A stretch of DNA of 64,000 nt from Acanthochlamys bracteata (lineage: Eukaryota; Streptophyta; Magnoliopsida; Pandanales; Velloziaceae): positions 3,474,501-3,538,500 of the forward strand of contig CM034143.1 in assembly GCA_019914995.1 (NCBI GenBank), read 5' to 3'. Shown here in pieces: positions 12,819 to 23,869 of this stretch; position 1 is the first letter of the stretch, and each line of letters opens with the position of its first letter. Under the pieces are notes generated by a model. That model was not told where the DNA came from. It was given only the letters and a program-made list of their open reading frames with translations, and did no database searches. The translations under genes were made by a program, and so were the position numbers.

Positions 12819-13719
12819 ATGGAGTTAGAAAATCTAGTACCTGTGAAATGTTAGTCCTTTCTCCATATTCGATGATGAATTTGAACTCTCTTTCTAGCAT
12901 AGCTTTTGAAACTAGAATTATTATTGAGTTTGTTCACCTAATATTCTTGTTAACTAAACCTACTTCTTCTTAAAAATCATATTGTATATAATTGAGTTAA
13001 TAAAATTTTGTCATTCTAGACAATGCAATTGAATACATTTTATAAGATTTTGATTTAATAGTATATAGCGAGTGATGAAATTTATCACCATACAATGCGA
13101 GGCTTAGAGTTAATCTTAATTTTTTTTTTTTGTTGTCTTATCTTGTTTTCAATTCGTAAAGATAGTTGAGATACAAAGTTATAAAGAGTTTTGGAAAGCA
13201 CAAGAGTAAAGAAAGAGCGGAAAAAAAAAATTCGAGTATACATTGTAAAGTGCAATGATAAAGAAAAAATATTAAATAAAACAAAAGAGCCAAAAAATTG
13301 GGCCAATGCTTGAGTATATCTTGTTCTTCTTGAAGTTAAATTTGCTCTCGATGACTTTATATTTTGACGACTCTCTAAGTTTGACTTCATTCATTACAAC
13401 ATTTGAAAAACCTTGGTGAATCTCTAAAAAATTGTATATGTAGTGGGGAGATGATTTCTACGCAAACTTATAGACATTGAATTCTAGACTTCCTTAGTAT
13501 GTTGCATATGTTCTTTGAATACGAGGTTGAGTTGATTTGATTGTCATACAATACTATAAAGGGAGTTTGTAAGTGGAGTTAACTTGTTTATTATGCTTAC
13601 AATATTTTTACGAAGATTTTGGTTGATTAAGTTGTGTGTAGAAATTAAATTTCACGAGAATAATTTGTGATAGAATGACATATACGTTTTAATAATTTTG
13701 CTCGAGGATTGGCAAAAAG

Positions 13720-13861
13720 TGTAAGTTTGGGGGTATCTGATAAGTATATAATCGCTCAAAGTAATATAAAAGATTCGAGAAAAGTGGGCGGTAGTGTATC
13801 ACTTGAATAATTTTGATGCTAGTATGAATACTATCGAGCATTCCGAAGGTGTGCTATCTAC
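13720..13861 (+). mobile_element. Polypurine tract and start of the 3' LTR of the Athila/Tat element
   Basis: The tract tgtaagtttgggggta immediately precedes TGATAAGTATATAATCGC, a typical Athila-type 3' LTR start at 13738. Only about 120 bp of LTR-like sequence remain before a FAR1/MULE coding remnant begins at about 13863, so the LTR is incomplete here. Confidence 0.6.
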
Positions 13862-13862
13862 A

Positions 13863-15079
13863 AAAGATTTTTCAAACCAACAATAACTCTTCGCGAGTTC
13901 GTTGTGAAGAACGACAGTGTTCAAAAAAACTTGTTGAAAGTGAAAAAAAAAGAGAATTACATTAGTAAACACTTGTGTCGCATTGTAAAAGACAATTCAT
14001 ATGTTTTGAAAAGTGCAGCAACAACATATAAAAAAAATGTGTACGACAAGTTCAAAAAAGAATTTAAGAAAGCTCATTTTGAGTATGTTTTGCAAGATGA
14101 TGAAAGGGTAGTGATGGGTACATGACTTACATTTATAAGTTCCGAGTGGAAGTTGATCAGCGTTCGTGGAAAGTGAAATTTAATTCAGTCACAAACGAAG
14201 ATAACTGTGAATGTAAGTTTTCTGAATATATGGGAATTCCTTGTTGAAGGCCATCATGTGTACAAGAAAGGTTGACCTTGATTTAGGTCTAGCCTTTAAA
14301 CACGAGCCCCACCTATTTGGTTACCAGCTCACCCCTTGCAGACACCTGATGAAGATTTTTCAGAGTCGAGATATAGAGATACCAAATCATTTTATTCTTG
14401 AGTAAAGGAGGAAGAGGGCTAATAAATATAGAGCTAAATATGATGGTGGACCTATAAATAGCCATGAAAATGCTGAGCTACTGAGAACTACCCAACTCCA
14501 AATACTTTTCAACCAATTGGTTTATGAAGCGGCGGAAACTAATGATGGATACCAATTGTTGTTGAAAAATTAGAAGAGGCTTCTCAGGAACTCAAGGAAG
14601 TAAGAAAGACTAACCATCAGGATAAGATTTCAGCTGACAATCCATGTACTATTAGTGAGAGCTTAGAAGAGCATATTGGAACCTCTCAAGTTTACTTTTT
14701 AATCCTAATATCTCACAAACGAATGGCAGAAATAAAGAAGGGCAGGGCTTGTAAGAGTAGTACTCGAATAAAAGAAGATTTGGAGAAAGCCATTGCGAAA
14801 GCTAGAGCGAAAATAGGCAGAATATGCGCTTACCGTAACAAGTCCGTGTTAAACATGATAAAAGAAGTTGTCCTGAAAATTTAATAGAAAGAAAAAAACA
14901 AGTAAATATAACCATTTACTTACTTTTTTATTCATTGTTTACTAACTTCGATGGTGGAATTTTACTTGACTCGCTATCACTCTTTTATTTGATAATTACC
15001 GGTACAGATGATGCGGAAGACGAATGCACAAGTGAAGATGATGACAACGATGAAGAAGACTTAGCTGTTGATTTAAAGT
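13863..15079 (+). pseudogene. FAR1/FHY3-type MULE transposase remnant (C-terminal half)
   Basis: Frames read as the C-terminal half of a FAR1-like Mutator transposase. There is a helical segment with PTITLREFVVKNDSVQKN, then a SWIM zinc-finger-like motif (NCECKFSEYMGIPC, about 14207-14244). Further on come RANKYRAKYDGGPINSHENAELL, with the first four residues only loosely placed, a coiled-coil-like ELKEVRKTNHQDKI stretch, and a final acidic piece (DAEDECTSEDDDNDEEDL, about 15009-15062) that looks like a separate last exon after an intron starting near 14884. Damage includes a frame change near 14117-14123, a TGA at 14245-14247 directly after the SWIM cysteine, and further shifts across 14250-14400. 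The catalytic DDE part is absent. It could instead be a decayed copy of a host FAR1-RELATED gene, but the transposon setting favours a MULE. Confidence 0.75.
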
Positions 15080-15240
15080 AGAATGATGAAATTATTTTGA
15101 CATTTTTAGATAAGCATATAGATGTTGTATACAATTTTTTTAAGTTGCATTGTAAAAAAGAATTAGTATGTTCAATTTGTTTTTCACTATATTGTAAAAC
15201 TATTGTTAATAGAAAAAATTAAAATTAAAAATTTTCTTTT

Positions 15241-15480
15241 TTGGCCAGAGAACAACAAGCTCACTGGCTGGAGACCAGTGAGCTTCTAGTAAGCTCACTG
15301 GCCAGCTAAAGTGAGCTTCTAGTGAGCTCACTGGAAGCTCAATCTTTAAGTTTCATTATAAAAAAAATTTGTTATGCTCAATCTATTCAACATTATACAA
15401 CTATTTTCTATAGAAAGAAGAAAAAATTTTACATTGGACACAAACCAATGGCAATGAGCTTACTAGTAGCTCAATCTAGA
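15241..15480. repeat. Hairpin-forming AGCTCACTGG repeats after the MULE gene
   Basis: AGCTCACTGG or its complement recurs many times. One clear hairpin has 11-bp arms (aagctcactgg / ccagtgagctt) around a 7-base loop near 15258-15286. More copies follow to 15340, and a diverged one lies near 15457-15475. The position just behind a transposase-like gene parallels the array at 2330-2850. Confidence 0.65.
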
Positions 15481-15639
15481 CTAAAAAAATAAAGTCAGAT
15501 TTCTTAAGTTGCATTATAAACAAAAATAATTTGTTATGTTAAATCTGTTAAACAAATATAAAACTGTTGTTTACAGAAAAAATTAAAGTTATAGTTTAAT
15601 TTTACAACACAATCTAAAGCAAGCATAGCTCAATTTAAC

Positions 15640-16620
15640 AACACATTAATAGGTTCGCTTTCAGTTCATATTCTGCATTGTATTCACAACTCTTACAGAC
15701 AGTCGACCCTTGCTGAAGGCTTTTGAATTCACACCACTGAAGAATCGGCATTCATTACCAGCAAAAAAAAAAAAACCGAAGAAGCATAAGATGGCAATCC
15801 TCAGGCATTTTTTTTTATGATTTGGGTAGTGCTCCAGCAGCACCTCCTCCTTCTCCGGGCACAGGTCCGAGCACGGTAGATGGAATGCACTGTCAATCTC
15901 AACCAACTGAAAAACAATAAAAAATAAAATAAAGACTTACATCCACATTGTTGATAATCAACGAATTCGCCAACGGTAGATGAATTCACCTACAATTCTC
16001 CACAAAAATAAAATCACATACTCAAAAAATTATATAACAAGAAGTACAAATAAATTATAACGAAATCATAATAAAAAAAAATTTTACACATTTATCGCAC
16101 TCGGCACGGTGACAGTCTCACGACGAACAAAGGAATCTGCCGACAGGCTGTAATTGATGAAATTGATGACGAGAGTAGGAAGAGAAGAGTAAAAAAAGGC
16201 TCTGATTTCGAATTTAAGATCGCCAGTCAGCGATTGAAGGCTCGGACGTGATAGGGATATCGATCGACTCCGATTTCGAGAGTGAATTTTGAGAGAAAAT
16301 AAAAGAAGGAGAAGAGAGATGAAAGAAATGACAGCATGAGCTTGAAAAACTGGCTGGAGACACTCGAGCAGGCTGAAGGGGCATCGGGAAGACTAGAGAC
16401 GAAGAGAATGAAAGATGAGAGGCTACAGAGAGAATGAGGAAACTGAAACCATTTACAAACAGACCCCTTACGCGGATCACTGTAGACGGGCATGCGAAAT
16501 GATGAGCGTGCCCCTCCTAGTGATCTCGTAAGTTTGTAATTATGTTGATTGTTGAATCGTCAATCGCACGATCGGAGTAGCAGTGTGCGCGCACAATAGC
16601 TAGAGTGTGCGTATCTACTA
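15640..16620 (-). other. Unassigned, locally GC-richer sequence with splice-like signals on the minus strand
   Basis: Read on the minus strand there are short open stretches (15661-15906, with HLPCSDLCPEKEEVLLEHYP; 16227-16493) separated by AT-rich blocks with possible GT-AG limits (for example tgtag|gtgaattc at about 15991). I do not recognise a protein family. It may be a captured or decayed host-gene fragment, or noncoding transposon end sequence. Confidence 0.3.
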
Positions 16621-16747
16621 CATATATATATCATTTTGATACTCATAGTTTTGTGCTTGCAACCAAATTCTTTTGATTAAATTTAAAATATTTATTTCAA
16701 ATTTAACATCTATGAAACAACTTAAATAAAGCTCAAAGAATCCATAA

Positions 16748-18384
16748 GGGTGCGTTCTTTTAGCATTAGAAGTGAGTTTTAGAAAGTGAGTTGAGTTCTT
16801 ATGTTCTTTTGTAAATAAAAGTAAGTTGGAAATAACTTCTTATGTTATTTTGTGTTATTTTATATTTGGAAGTGATAGATTGAAAGTGATGTTAATTTAT
16901 TGTAAAAATATTTTAATTTAGTAACAACTACTTATTAATATTAATAAATAAAAATATATATATTATAGTTATTATAATGAAAAATTATATATTACAATTT
17001 GTATAGACAATATATAAATAATATATTTATATTGCGTAAATTCATAATTCTTTTTATATATATTTTTTTATTACATAATTTAATATAATAATATAATGAT
17101 TAATATATGATATAAATACACTATAATTTATATTTATTTTATTTATCATATTATAATTGTTTTTTTTTCAAATATTTTTTTTTTTTGTAATTTATAAATT
17201 TTATGCTAAGACTAGTTTTTTTATTTTTTCCTTAAGACAAAACTAAATTTAATTTTTAATTAATCAAACTATCACTACCAGTTTTACTCATTTTTTTTAC
17301 GTAGATACCATATACTTCTACATATCATTTATAAAATCATTTCGTAACTATAATAATATAATTAAAATTTTAATATACAACACATATACAACTATAATGT
17401 TACTAAAACATAAATACAGTATTTAATAGTATGTATTACATTTTCAATATTTTTACAGAAAATTGCAAATCTCGCAAGCAAAAAAGATGCATCACCACAA
17501 GCTTTATCCTTCAAACGAAAGAATCATTATTAGAATTAGTTCCCGGCTGGCTCCACTTCACACTCCAACCTGAAATTTGATAATCAAATGTTAATATCTA
17601 TTAAATTTTTAAAACTGCACAGATTAAGATATATGTTTGTATTTTACAAAAAAATTACATATATTAACTAATTATTAATATAATTCAAACCGGAGGTTTG
17701 AAATATAACCAATTAACCAAAAGTAACAAATTGCACCCAAAGCAATTACAAGAATCATTTAGTAACAATTACAAGAAAATTTTGCGATCCACGCATAACA
17801 TTGCTTCGAAAACAAGATCTCTGCTTCAAAGTTCTTAAAAATCTTTTCTGGATTAGATCACAAGTTTGAGCATAGATCTGGCGAAAAGTAAGTAGATCTA
17901 GTGAAAAACGGAGAGAGATGTAGCGAAAAGCCGATGCTGGAGAGTCTAGCAAAACCAACACAAAAAAGATGTAATAAACAACATAATCCAGATCTGGCAA
18001 GAGATCTGCACCTGGCATTCTTGTAGCTAGTCGTCGAAATCCGATGGTGAGAGGACCAAGCGTCAGCGGAGATTGCGACAGGAGAAAGTGGAGAGAAATT
18101 TCAGAGGAAATTGGCGGAAACAGAGACGCAGCTGTGGTGATCGTGATAGATTTCTTCGCGAGACAACGCAGTCGAGTAGCAGGAGGAAGAAATGAACGCA
18201 CGGCGGAGGGAAGAGAATGAAGTGGGAGTTCGGAGAAGGGTGGAAGTGATAGAAGTGTGATGTTTTTATATCTTGGAAGTCATTTTTATTAGAAAGTGTT
18301 TTCAGTGATTAAAAGAACATAGGAAGTTTCTTCAGTCACTTCCCGGTGGACGGAAGCAACTTCTATATTGAAAAGAACAGACCC
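16748..18384. mobile_element. PIF/Harbinger-like non-autonomous element (Tourist-type ends)
   Basis: A 1637-bp element flanked by TAA on both sides (16745-16747 and 18385-18387). The ends are GGGTGCGTTCTTTTAGC and, on the other strand, GGGTCTGTTCTTTTCAATA. The 3-bp TAA duplication and GGGTCTGTTC-like inverted repeats are characteristic of PIF/Harbinger. The left half is extremely AT-rich. The right half carries a 148-codon minus-strand open frame (17755-18201) that resembles no transposase I know and may be leader sequence of an ancestral element. Confidence 0.75.
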
Positions 18385-18387
18385 TAA

Positions 18388-19260
18388 ATCATGTATAAAC
18401 AACCTCACTGGCAGCCAATCACTAAGTAGTAGAGATTCATGACTTGCTTCATTTCGTGGTGAATTTATTACTAGATATAAACACATATGCATATATAATT
18501 TCATCATAAAATTATTCATAAATACCATAGCGTAGCCACCAATGGCTGCATTTAAACCTCAGAAGAACATGACAGGAAATGAAATTTCTTCAACACAACT
18601 GAAATGATATATATGAATCTGAACTTGAATAAATCAAAGAAAGTTCTAATAACAAAACAGAGAAATTGAAACTTGATTAAATTTCGATGGAAGTGTTTGC
18701 AAAATTGTTGAGGGAAATGTTAAACTTAGATTCTAGAAGCACTTACGTAGAAGATGATCACAAGGCCGGCGGTGCAAGCGGAGGCTTTGAAGAAAATCAA
18801 CTTCTCTGATTCCAAAACGGAGTTCGAACGTGTTCCGGTACCGCGTCGGGAGAAGAAGAAGAAGAAGAAGAAGAAAAGAGGGAGGAAGATTGTTATTCGG
18901 CTCTGAAAAAAATCAATTGTTCCGATTCCAAAACTTCAAGTCTAAAACGATCCTCAAACTTCCAGCACTCACCAAAATCCAACTCAAATCGATAGCAATG
19001 CCTAATCAAAACCATAACCAACAGAAAAAAAATACATCAAAATCACTTGCGACCGAAGTTTCACCAATCACAAATAAACTGAATCAACCAACTAATTCAA
19101 ATTACCTCGAGAAGAATCAACGACGACGGGCGGCGGGAGGAGCACCAGTGAGCGAGGGAATAAAGTTCATATTAATAGGAGTCGATCGATGGAGATTTGG
19201 ATTAGGGAGAAAAAATTAGGGTTCCGATAGTGAGCAGATTCGGCGTCGATTCAGCGTTGG
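18388..19260 (-). other. Possible 5' part of a minus-strand host gene, or its remnant
   Basis: On the minus strand, GC-rich sequence from about 19260 contains ATG at 19173 in a short frame (MNFIPSLTGAPPAARRR, then stop). A possible intron follows (gtaatttg...tttttcag). Then comes a second open block with EKLIFFKASACTAGLVIIFY, ending in a good donor (TAC|gtaagtgc, about 18744), and a third block with IGGYAMVFMNNFMMKLY after tttaaatgcag (about 18555). The hydrophobic character suggests a small membrane protein, but the phases of the last two blocks do not agree and I cannot name a family. The PIF element at 16748-18384 lies immediately downstream. Treat as a candidate only. The plus-strand 129-aa frame over the same bases is a shadow. 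Confidence 0.25.
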
Positions 19261-19756
19261 GGAAGAACTCGTTGAGGATTTTGATGTACTACTGATGATT
19301 GGGGAAATAAAAAGTTTCGATATTTCTAACTTTTATTTTTTATTATATTAGTTTGGATCCAACTTTTTGTTCGCAAATTAATCTCAAACTATCGATAGAA
19401 GATAGATTATTTGAATCCGATTGCCGGTATTGTTGGTGGCACCAACGAAATTTGTTGGAATTTATTTGATTGATGTTTTTTGATCGTGTTGTTTCAACTG
19501 GGAGATTTTTGGACACAACGAAGTTTATCACACTTTATGGTCTTGAGAGTTCGATTGTATTTGTATTTCATATAACCTTTGGTGTACATGGATATCACGA
19601 TGTAGAAAACCTTCCGTAATGGTTAACATGATAGCTAAAAGTTAGTTCTAACGGTTCCAGGTAATAGATTAGTTCTAACTTACTACTACTTTTACTTCGT
19701 CTTTTTCGTGTTCTTGTTTTATGCCAAAAATTGGAAATGGAACCTGAGTACTAGAT
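19261..19756. other. No gene seen
   Basis: Moderately AT-rich sequence with short frames only. It ends at the 5-bp target site gatac of the small copia element. Confidence 0.5.
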
Positions 19757-19761
19757 GATAC

Positions 19762-21934
19762 TGATAGTTTGAGAGAAAGATGTGATTGAAGAATATAATA
19801 TTTTTCCTCACTTGATTGATATGATGATTACAGTATTTATATAGCATATGAGCAGGATGAAAAAGAAAATCTACCACTGATCTTGCTACAATTATTCTGT
19901 GAGATATTTTTTTTCAATGATGCTACAGAATCATTTCAACTAAGGAAATAAATATGATTAGCATAGATTATGGAATTCTCCTATTATGCCCCCTCAAGAT
20001 GGTGTCTTTGTGAAGGACATCAATCTTGGCACGAAGATCATGCAGCCGTTGATGAGAAAGTGGCTTTGTTAGTGCATCAGCTAATTGATCATTGGAGGAG
20101 ACATGGGAGACACGAATATCACCATGTTGCATTTTTTCCCGAACGAAATGGAAGTCTATTGCAATATGCTTCATACGAGAATGAAAAACAGGATTTGCGC
20201 AGAAGTACGTGGCTCCAATATTATCACAATAGACTGTAGGTGTTGTAGGTAGTGTGACTCCTAGTTCGTGCAACAAGGATTGGATCCATGTCAGTTCAGC
20301 AGTAGTAGAGGCAACGGCTCGATACTCCGGTTCAGTAGAGGACCGAGCAATGGTTCTTTGTTTCTTAGAACTCCAAGCAATTGCATTGTGGCCGAGAAAG
20401 ACTATGTGTGCACTGGTTGATGTACGATCATCAGGATTACCTGCCCAGTCAGAAAAACCAGTGTGGGTGATAGATAGTCCAGTACCATCTGCAATGTGAA
20501 TGTTTTCTGAAAATGGGTACTCAGAATGCAGAGATAAATTTCGGAGATCCGATGTTACATGATGAGATGCGCTAGAGTCGAGAAGCCATTCAGTTTTTGA
20601 TGGAGCAAGAGGTCCAGAATGAGAGCTTGAAGAGTTGGCAACATGGGCTTGAGGTGCGTGAGGCAAATTCAGTCTTGAATTTGAGTGTTGGTTGGAAGAC
20701 CAAGGCATATATGTATACGTAGGACAACGCTGTGCAGAATGACCCTGTTCACGACATAGTTGGCATTTGCCGAGGTAAGGACGTGATTGATTTTGAGATG
20801 ACTGTTTTTTATATGGGAATGAAGTAGAGTTTTGAAGGCTAGGATATCGACTTTTGTTGTTTTGTGGTGGATAATGTGGACGATTTTGTGGTTGAAATTT
20901 TGAAAAACTGTGAGGAGACTTTTGTGCTGGATTGGCTGAAGCAGGCATGTTCGGTTGATTGGTCTTCTTTTTTGCTTCAAACTTGAGATGGGCTTCATAA
21001 TTGATCAGTTTTTCATGCAGCTCTTCAAATGAAATAGGATTTTCGCAAACATGTATGGCCGAGCGGAGATTTTCATAGTCTTCATCAAGACCACCCAGAA
21101 TTTTTAATGCAAGATCATCATTGTCAATGGGATTTTTGAGCACAGCGAGTTCATCAGCAATAACTTTTGCACGCTGTAGATATTCAGTGATTGTTTGCGT
21201 GCCTTTAGTGAGAAGGCGTAGATCTTCTTTTAATTGGTTGATTCGCCCACGAGATGGTTTGGCGTAGGTATTAGCAAGAATATTCCATGCTTGTCTAGAT
21301 GTTGTGGCAGAGGCAATGAAAGGCACAAGGTTTGGAGAGACAGACCCGGCTATAGCACTCAAAATCAGTTGGTCTTGCTGAATCCAAAGCTGATAATTTG
21401 GATTTGGAGAGTTGTTGATGGTTTCTTTTGGACAAGGTTTGGATCCATCGATAAATCCCATGAGATCATATCCTATGAGAACTGCATTAAACTGAAAACT
21501 CCATGATGAATAATTGGAATAGGTAAGTTTTATGGAGATCTGTGTATTTGTATTGATTGAGATGAGGGAGGAGCTGTTGTCCGTGGGGTTGACAGAGACA
21601 TGGCTTTCTTGGATGGTGGAGTTGAAAGAATTTTCTTGAGTAGGAGGTGTTTGGAGGTCAGCCATGAAGGAGAAATTAGACTCGCTTGTGTTTTATGGCT
21701 CTGGTACCATGATAGTTTGAGAGAAAGATGTGATTGAAGAATATAATATTTTTCCTCACTTGATTGATATGATGATTACAGTATTTATATAGCATATGAG
21801 CAGGATGAAAAAGGAAATCTACCACTGATCTTACTACAATTATTCTGTGAGATATTTTCTTTCAATGATGCTACAGAATCATTTCAACTAAGGAAATAAA
21901 TATGATTAGCATAGATTATGGAATTCTCCTATTA
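19762..21934 (-). mobile_element. Small Ty1/copia element with two 225-bp LTRs (young, incomplete inside)
   Basis: The element lies on the minus strand. LTRs at 19762-19986 and 21710-21934 are each 225 bp and differ at three positions. The flanking 5-bp duplication gatac is perfect (19757-19761 and 21935-21939). Next to the upstream LTR is a primer-binding site complementary to initiator-Met tRNA (TGGTACCAGAGCC on the minus strand). Next to the other LTR is a purine tract (CTTGAGGGGGC). One long frame of 565 codons (21665 down to 19968) carries gag (UBN2-like), a zinc knuckle (CQLCREQGHSAQRC), a protease-like motif (LLDSSASHHVTSD) and copia RNase H (SSTEPEYRAVASTTAELTW, VYCDN, TKPLSHQRLHDLR). 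Integrase and reverse transcriptase are not recognised, so it is a non-autonomous derivative. The low LTR divergence indicates a recent insertion. Confidence 0.93.
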
Positions 21935-22314
21935 GATACTACACTGATTACTGCATTGCATAATGATTCTTATTTAAATATATTTTCAGCATTGTAATGT
22001 CCTAATCTGTATTTGATGATTCTCCCTGCTAGTACATTTAGAGTTCTAAATTGTTGTAAGCCTTCTTGTGTAGCGAATTTTTTGTACGTATAATTCTTTG
22101 CATTAATTGAAGATCTAATCCATCATGTTGTTCATAAAAGCTAGGGAATTTGCTTACAGGTTTCTTGTTCAGAAAACTTTGAAGTGTTCATAGTATTTGG
22201 ATTTCTTCTTGCATAAGAAGGATGTAGATAACAATTTATTTTCTTCTATTTATATGTTGTGTTTCTAACTGTTGGTTCCTGTTTGATAACTTCATCACAT
22301 ATTGCAAATTGTTC

Positions 22315-22500
22315 ATGGAGAAAGTTGAACGTATAGACGAGTCAATTGGTAAGGATGAGGAGAAAACAAACAAGGACGCGGATACTGCTGCTGTGATGGA
22401 AAAATTGAGTGTTGAAAAGGATGGGCAAAACGCTATAGGAGAGGATGCTCTAGCACCTGTAGAGCCAAGGAAGGAAGAAGAGAGTGGAATCGAAAATTGA
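22315..22500 (+). CDS. Short charged open frame, unknown
   Basis: 61 codons from ATG at 22315, rich in Lys, Glu and Asp (begins MEKVERIDESIGKDEEKTNK and ends EEESGIEN). The composition resembles the C-terminal tail of a nuclear or cytosolic protein, and a T-rich stretch upstream could hold an acceptor site, so it may be a last exon. No family is recognised and no upstream exon is convincing; the small copia element lies about 380 bp upstream. Confidence 0.3.
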   Translation: MEKVERIDESIGKDEEKTNKDADTAAVMEKLSVEKDGQNAIGEDALAPVEPRKEEESGIEN

Positions 22501-22619
22501 AGATACATCAACTGGCAGTTTGAGCTCTATTTTGGAAGCAACTTGGTTGTGCTTTTTCTTAGGAGAGCATGGCTTTGAATTGCAGTTCATATAATTCAAT
22601 TATCAATTTCGGAACTGTA

Positions 22620-23861
22620 TTACTATAATTTTTATTAATTAGGTGGTTTGAGAAGACAGTTTTGGTGGTCCCTATGTGTTGCACTATCAATCAAGTGGGT
22701 AATGTTTCATAAGTTTTATGTCGTGCTTAATTCTATAGGGAAGGATCTTGGAGCTTTGTTCTAGTGTTACAAGATCATAGTCATCGGGTGTCATGAGTAA
22801 TGAGTAATATTATGTTCCTTTATTCTTTTAAAGATCCGTGGTTGATGAGTTGGTTCTTACACCTTCCTTAGCAATATTCAAAAAATAAGTGATGTGTTAT
22901 CAAGTCTCATCTACTATGTTATTTATTAAGTGACAGTATTAGAAAGAAAACAAAAGTGATTGCATTCTTTTAGTCATTACATATGTGAATAATGATGTAA
23001 GTAATATTCTTAAACTAATTTTAAATTATCTTTAAAATTAAATTACATAAAATTAAAATTAAAATTTAATATTCTTAAACTAATTTTAAATTTTAAAATA
23101 GTAATATTATTTTAAATACAATTAATTACACATAATGTAAGTAATAATAATGTAAATTATATTTTTAAAATTAACTTAATAAACATATTTATAAACTATC
23201 TTTTATTTAAAATATTAATATTATTTAAAAAATTAGTCATTACATAGTAAATAATAATGTATGTATATCTTCAAAATTAACTTAAAACATATATATATAA
23301 ATTAATTTTAATTTTTTAAAAATATAAATATTATTTTAAAATGTTTATAAAATTAATATTAGTATTACAGACAAAATCTAAGTAAAAATAAATAATATAT
23401 AACATTATTAATAAATTTCCTATATATTAAATATTATATGATAAAAGGTATTTAAGTTTGTCTATATTCTTTTCGAGCTTTTTCGTATATTTTAAAATTG
23501 TCAAAACACTTTCTTCAACTTTTTTTAAAAAGTTAATTTTATCGAAACGCACAGCTTTTCTAAAAGGCAGAAAAAAACTTTTTTAAAAAGTTACAAACTT
23601 TAAGCTAAACCAAATGGCCACTTAAATTCTAACTTATTTATAAATAAAATAAATTAAAAATTTTAATTTAATTTTCTTCAAAAAGTTTACTTTTCAAATT
23701 TTAAATTTCAAAATAAAGATCTACATTTAGTTCACTTTAATATAAAATAAAAACAAAATTTTAGTTTTTAAACTTATTTTTAAATTTAAATTATTTTTCA
23801 TGAACTTAACTTTTGAAAATAAGTTTAAAGCTAAATAAACATGGACAAAGCGGAAGATACT
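22620..23861. other. AT-rich intergenic sequence
   Basis: No coding potential. Very AT-rich from about 22980. The stretch near 23580-23640 (ttaaaaagttac...aaccaaatggccac) resembles the end of a MITE of the GTGGCCATTTGGTT type, without a recognisable partner end. Confidence 0.5.
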
Positions 23862-23869
23862 GATGTATA

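Larger units (their letters stand above)
3510..13861 (+). mobile_element. Ty3/gypsy retroelement of the Athila/Tat lineage, broken, carrying two later insertions
   Basis: Fossil LTR retrotransposon in plus orientation. Order of parts: 5' LTR-like sequence ending near 4436, a degraded primer-binding site ending in GATGCCGGGGATTG (about 4439-4463), gag-like frames (about 4620-5560), an aspartic-protease region (about 6276-7290, containing LMPFSIYKELGL), reverse transcriptase (about 7650-8250, WRVCIDYRKLNSARR, FMDDF), RNase H (about 8590-8960), integrase (about 9230-9930 and again 11450-11850, with YHPQTS), a long 3' noncoding stretch, a purine tract and the start of a 3' LTR at 13738. The reverse transcriptase wording is of the Athila/Tat type. 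The element carries many breaks and is old. A hAT-type MITE (6592-7112) and a solo copia LTR (9934-11444) inserted into it later. Confidence 0.85.

Noticed and set aside
13085-13390. 101-codon minus-strand frame
   Set aside because: It lies in the noncoding 3' region of the gypsy element and has low-complexity K/F/S-rich composition.
18830-19219. 129-codon plus-strand frame rich in Arg and Lys
   Set aside because: It is the complement of a CT-rich, leader-like minus-strand sequence; the composition is explained by simple GAA/AGG runs.
19970-20499. Plus-strand frames over the small copia element
   Set aside because: They are antisense shadows of the RNase H and gag frame.
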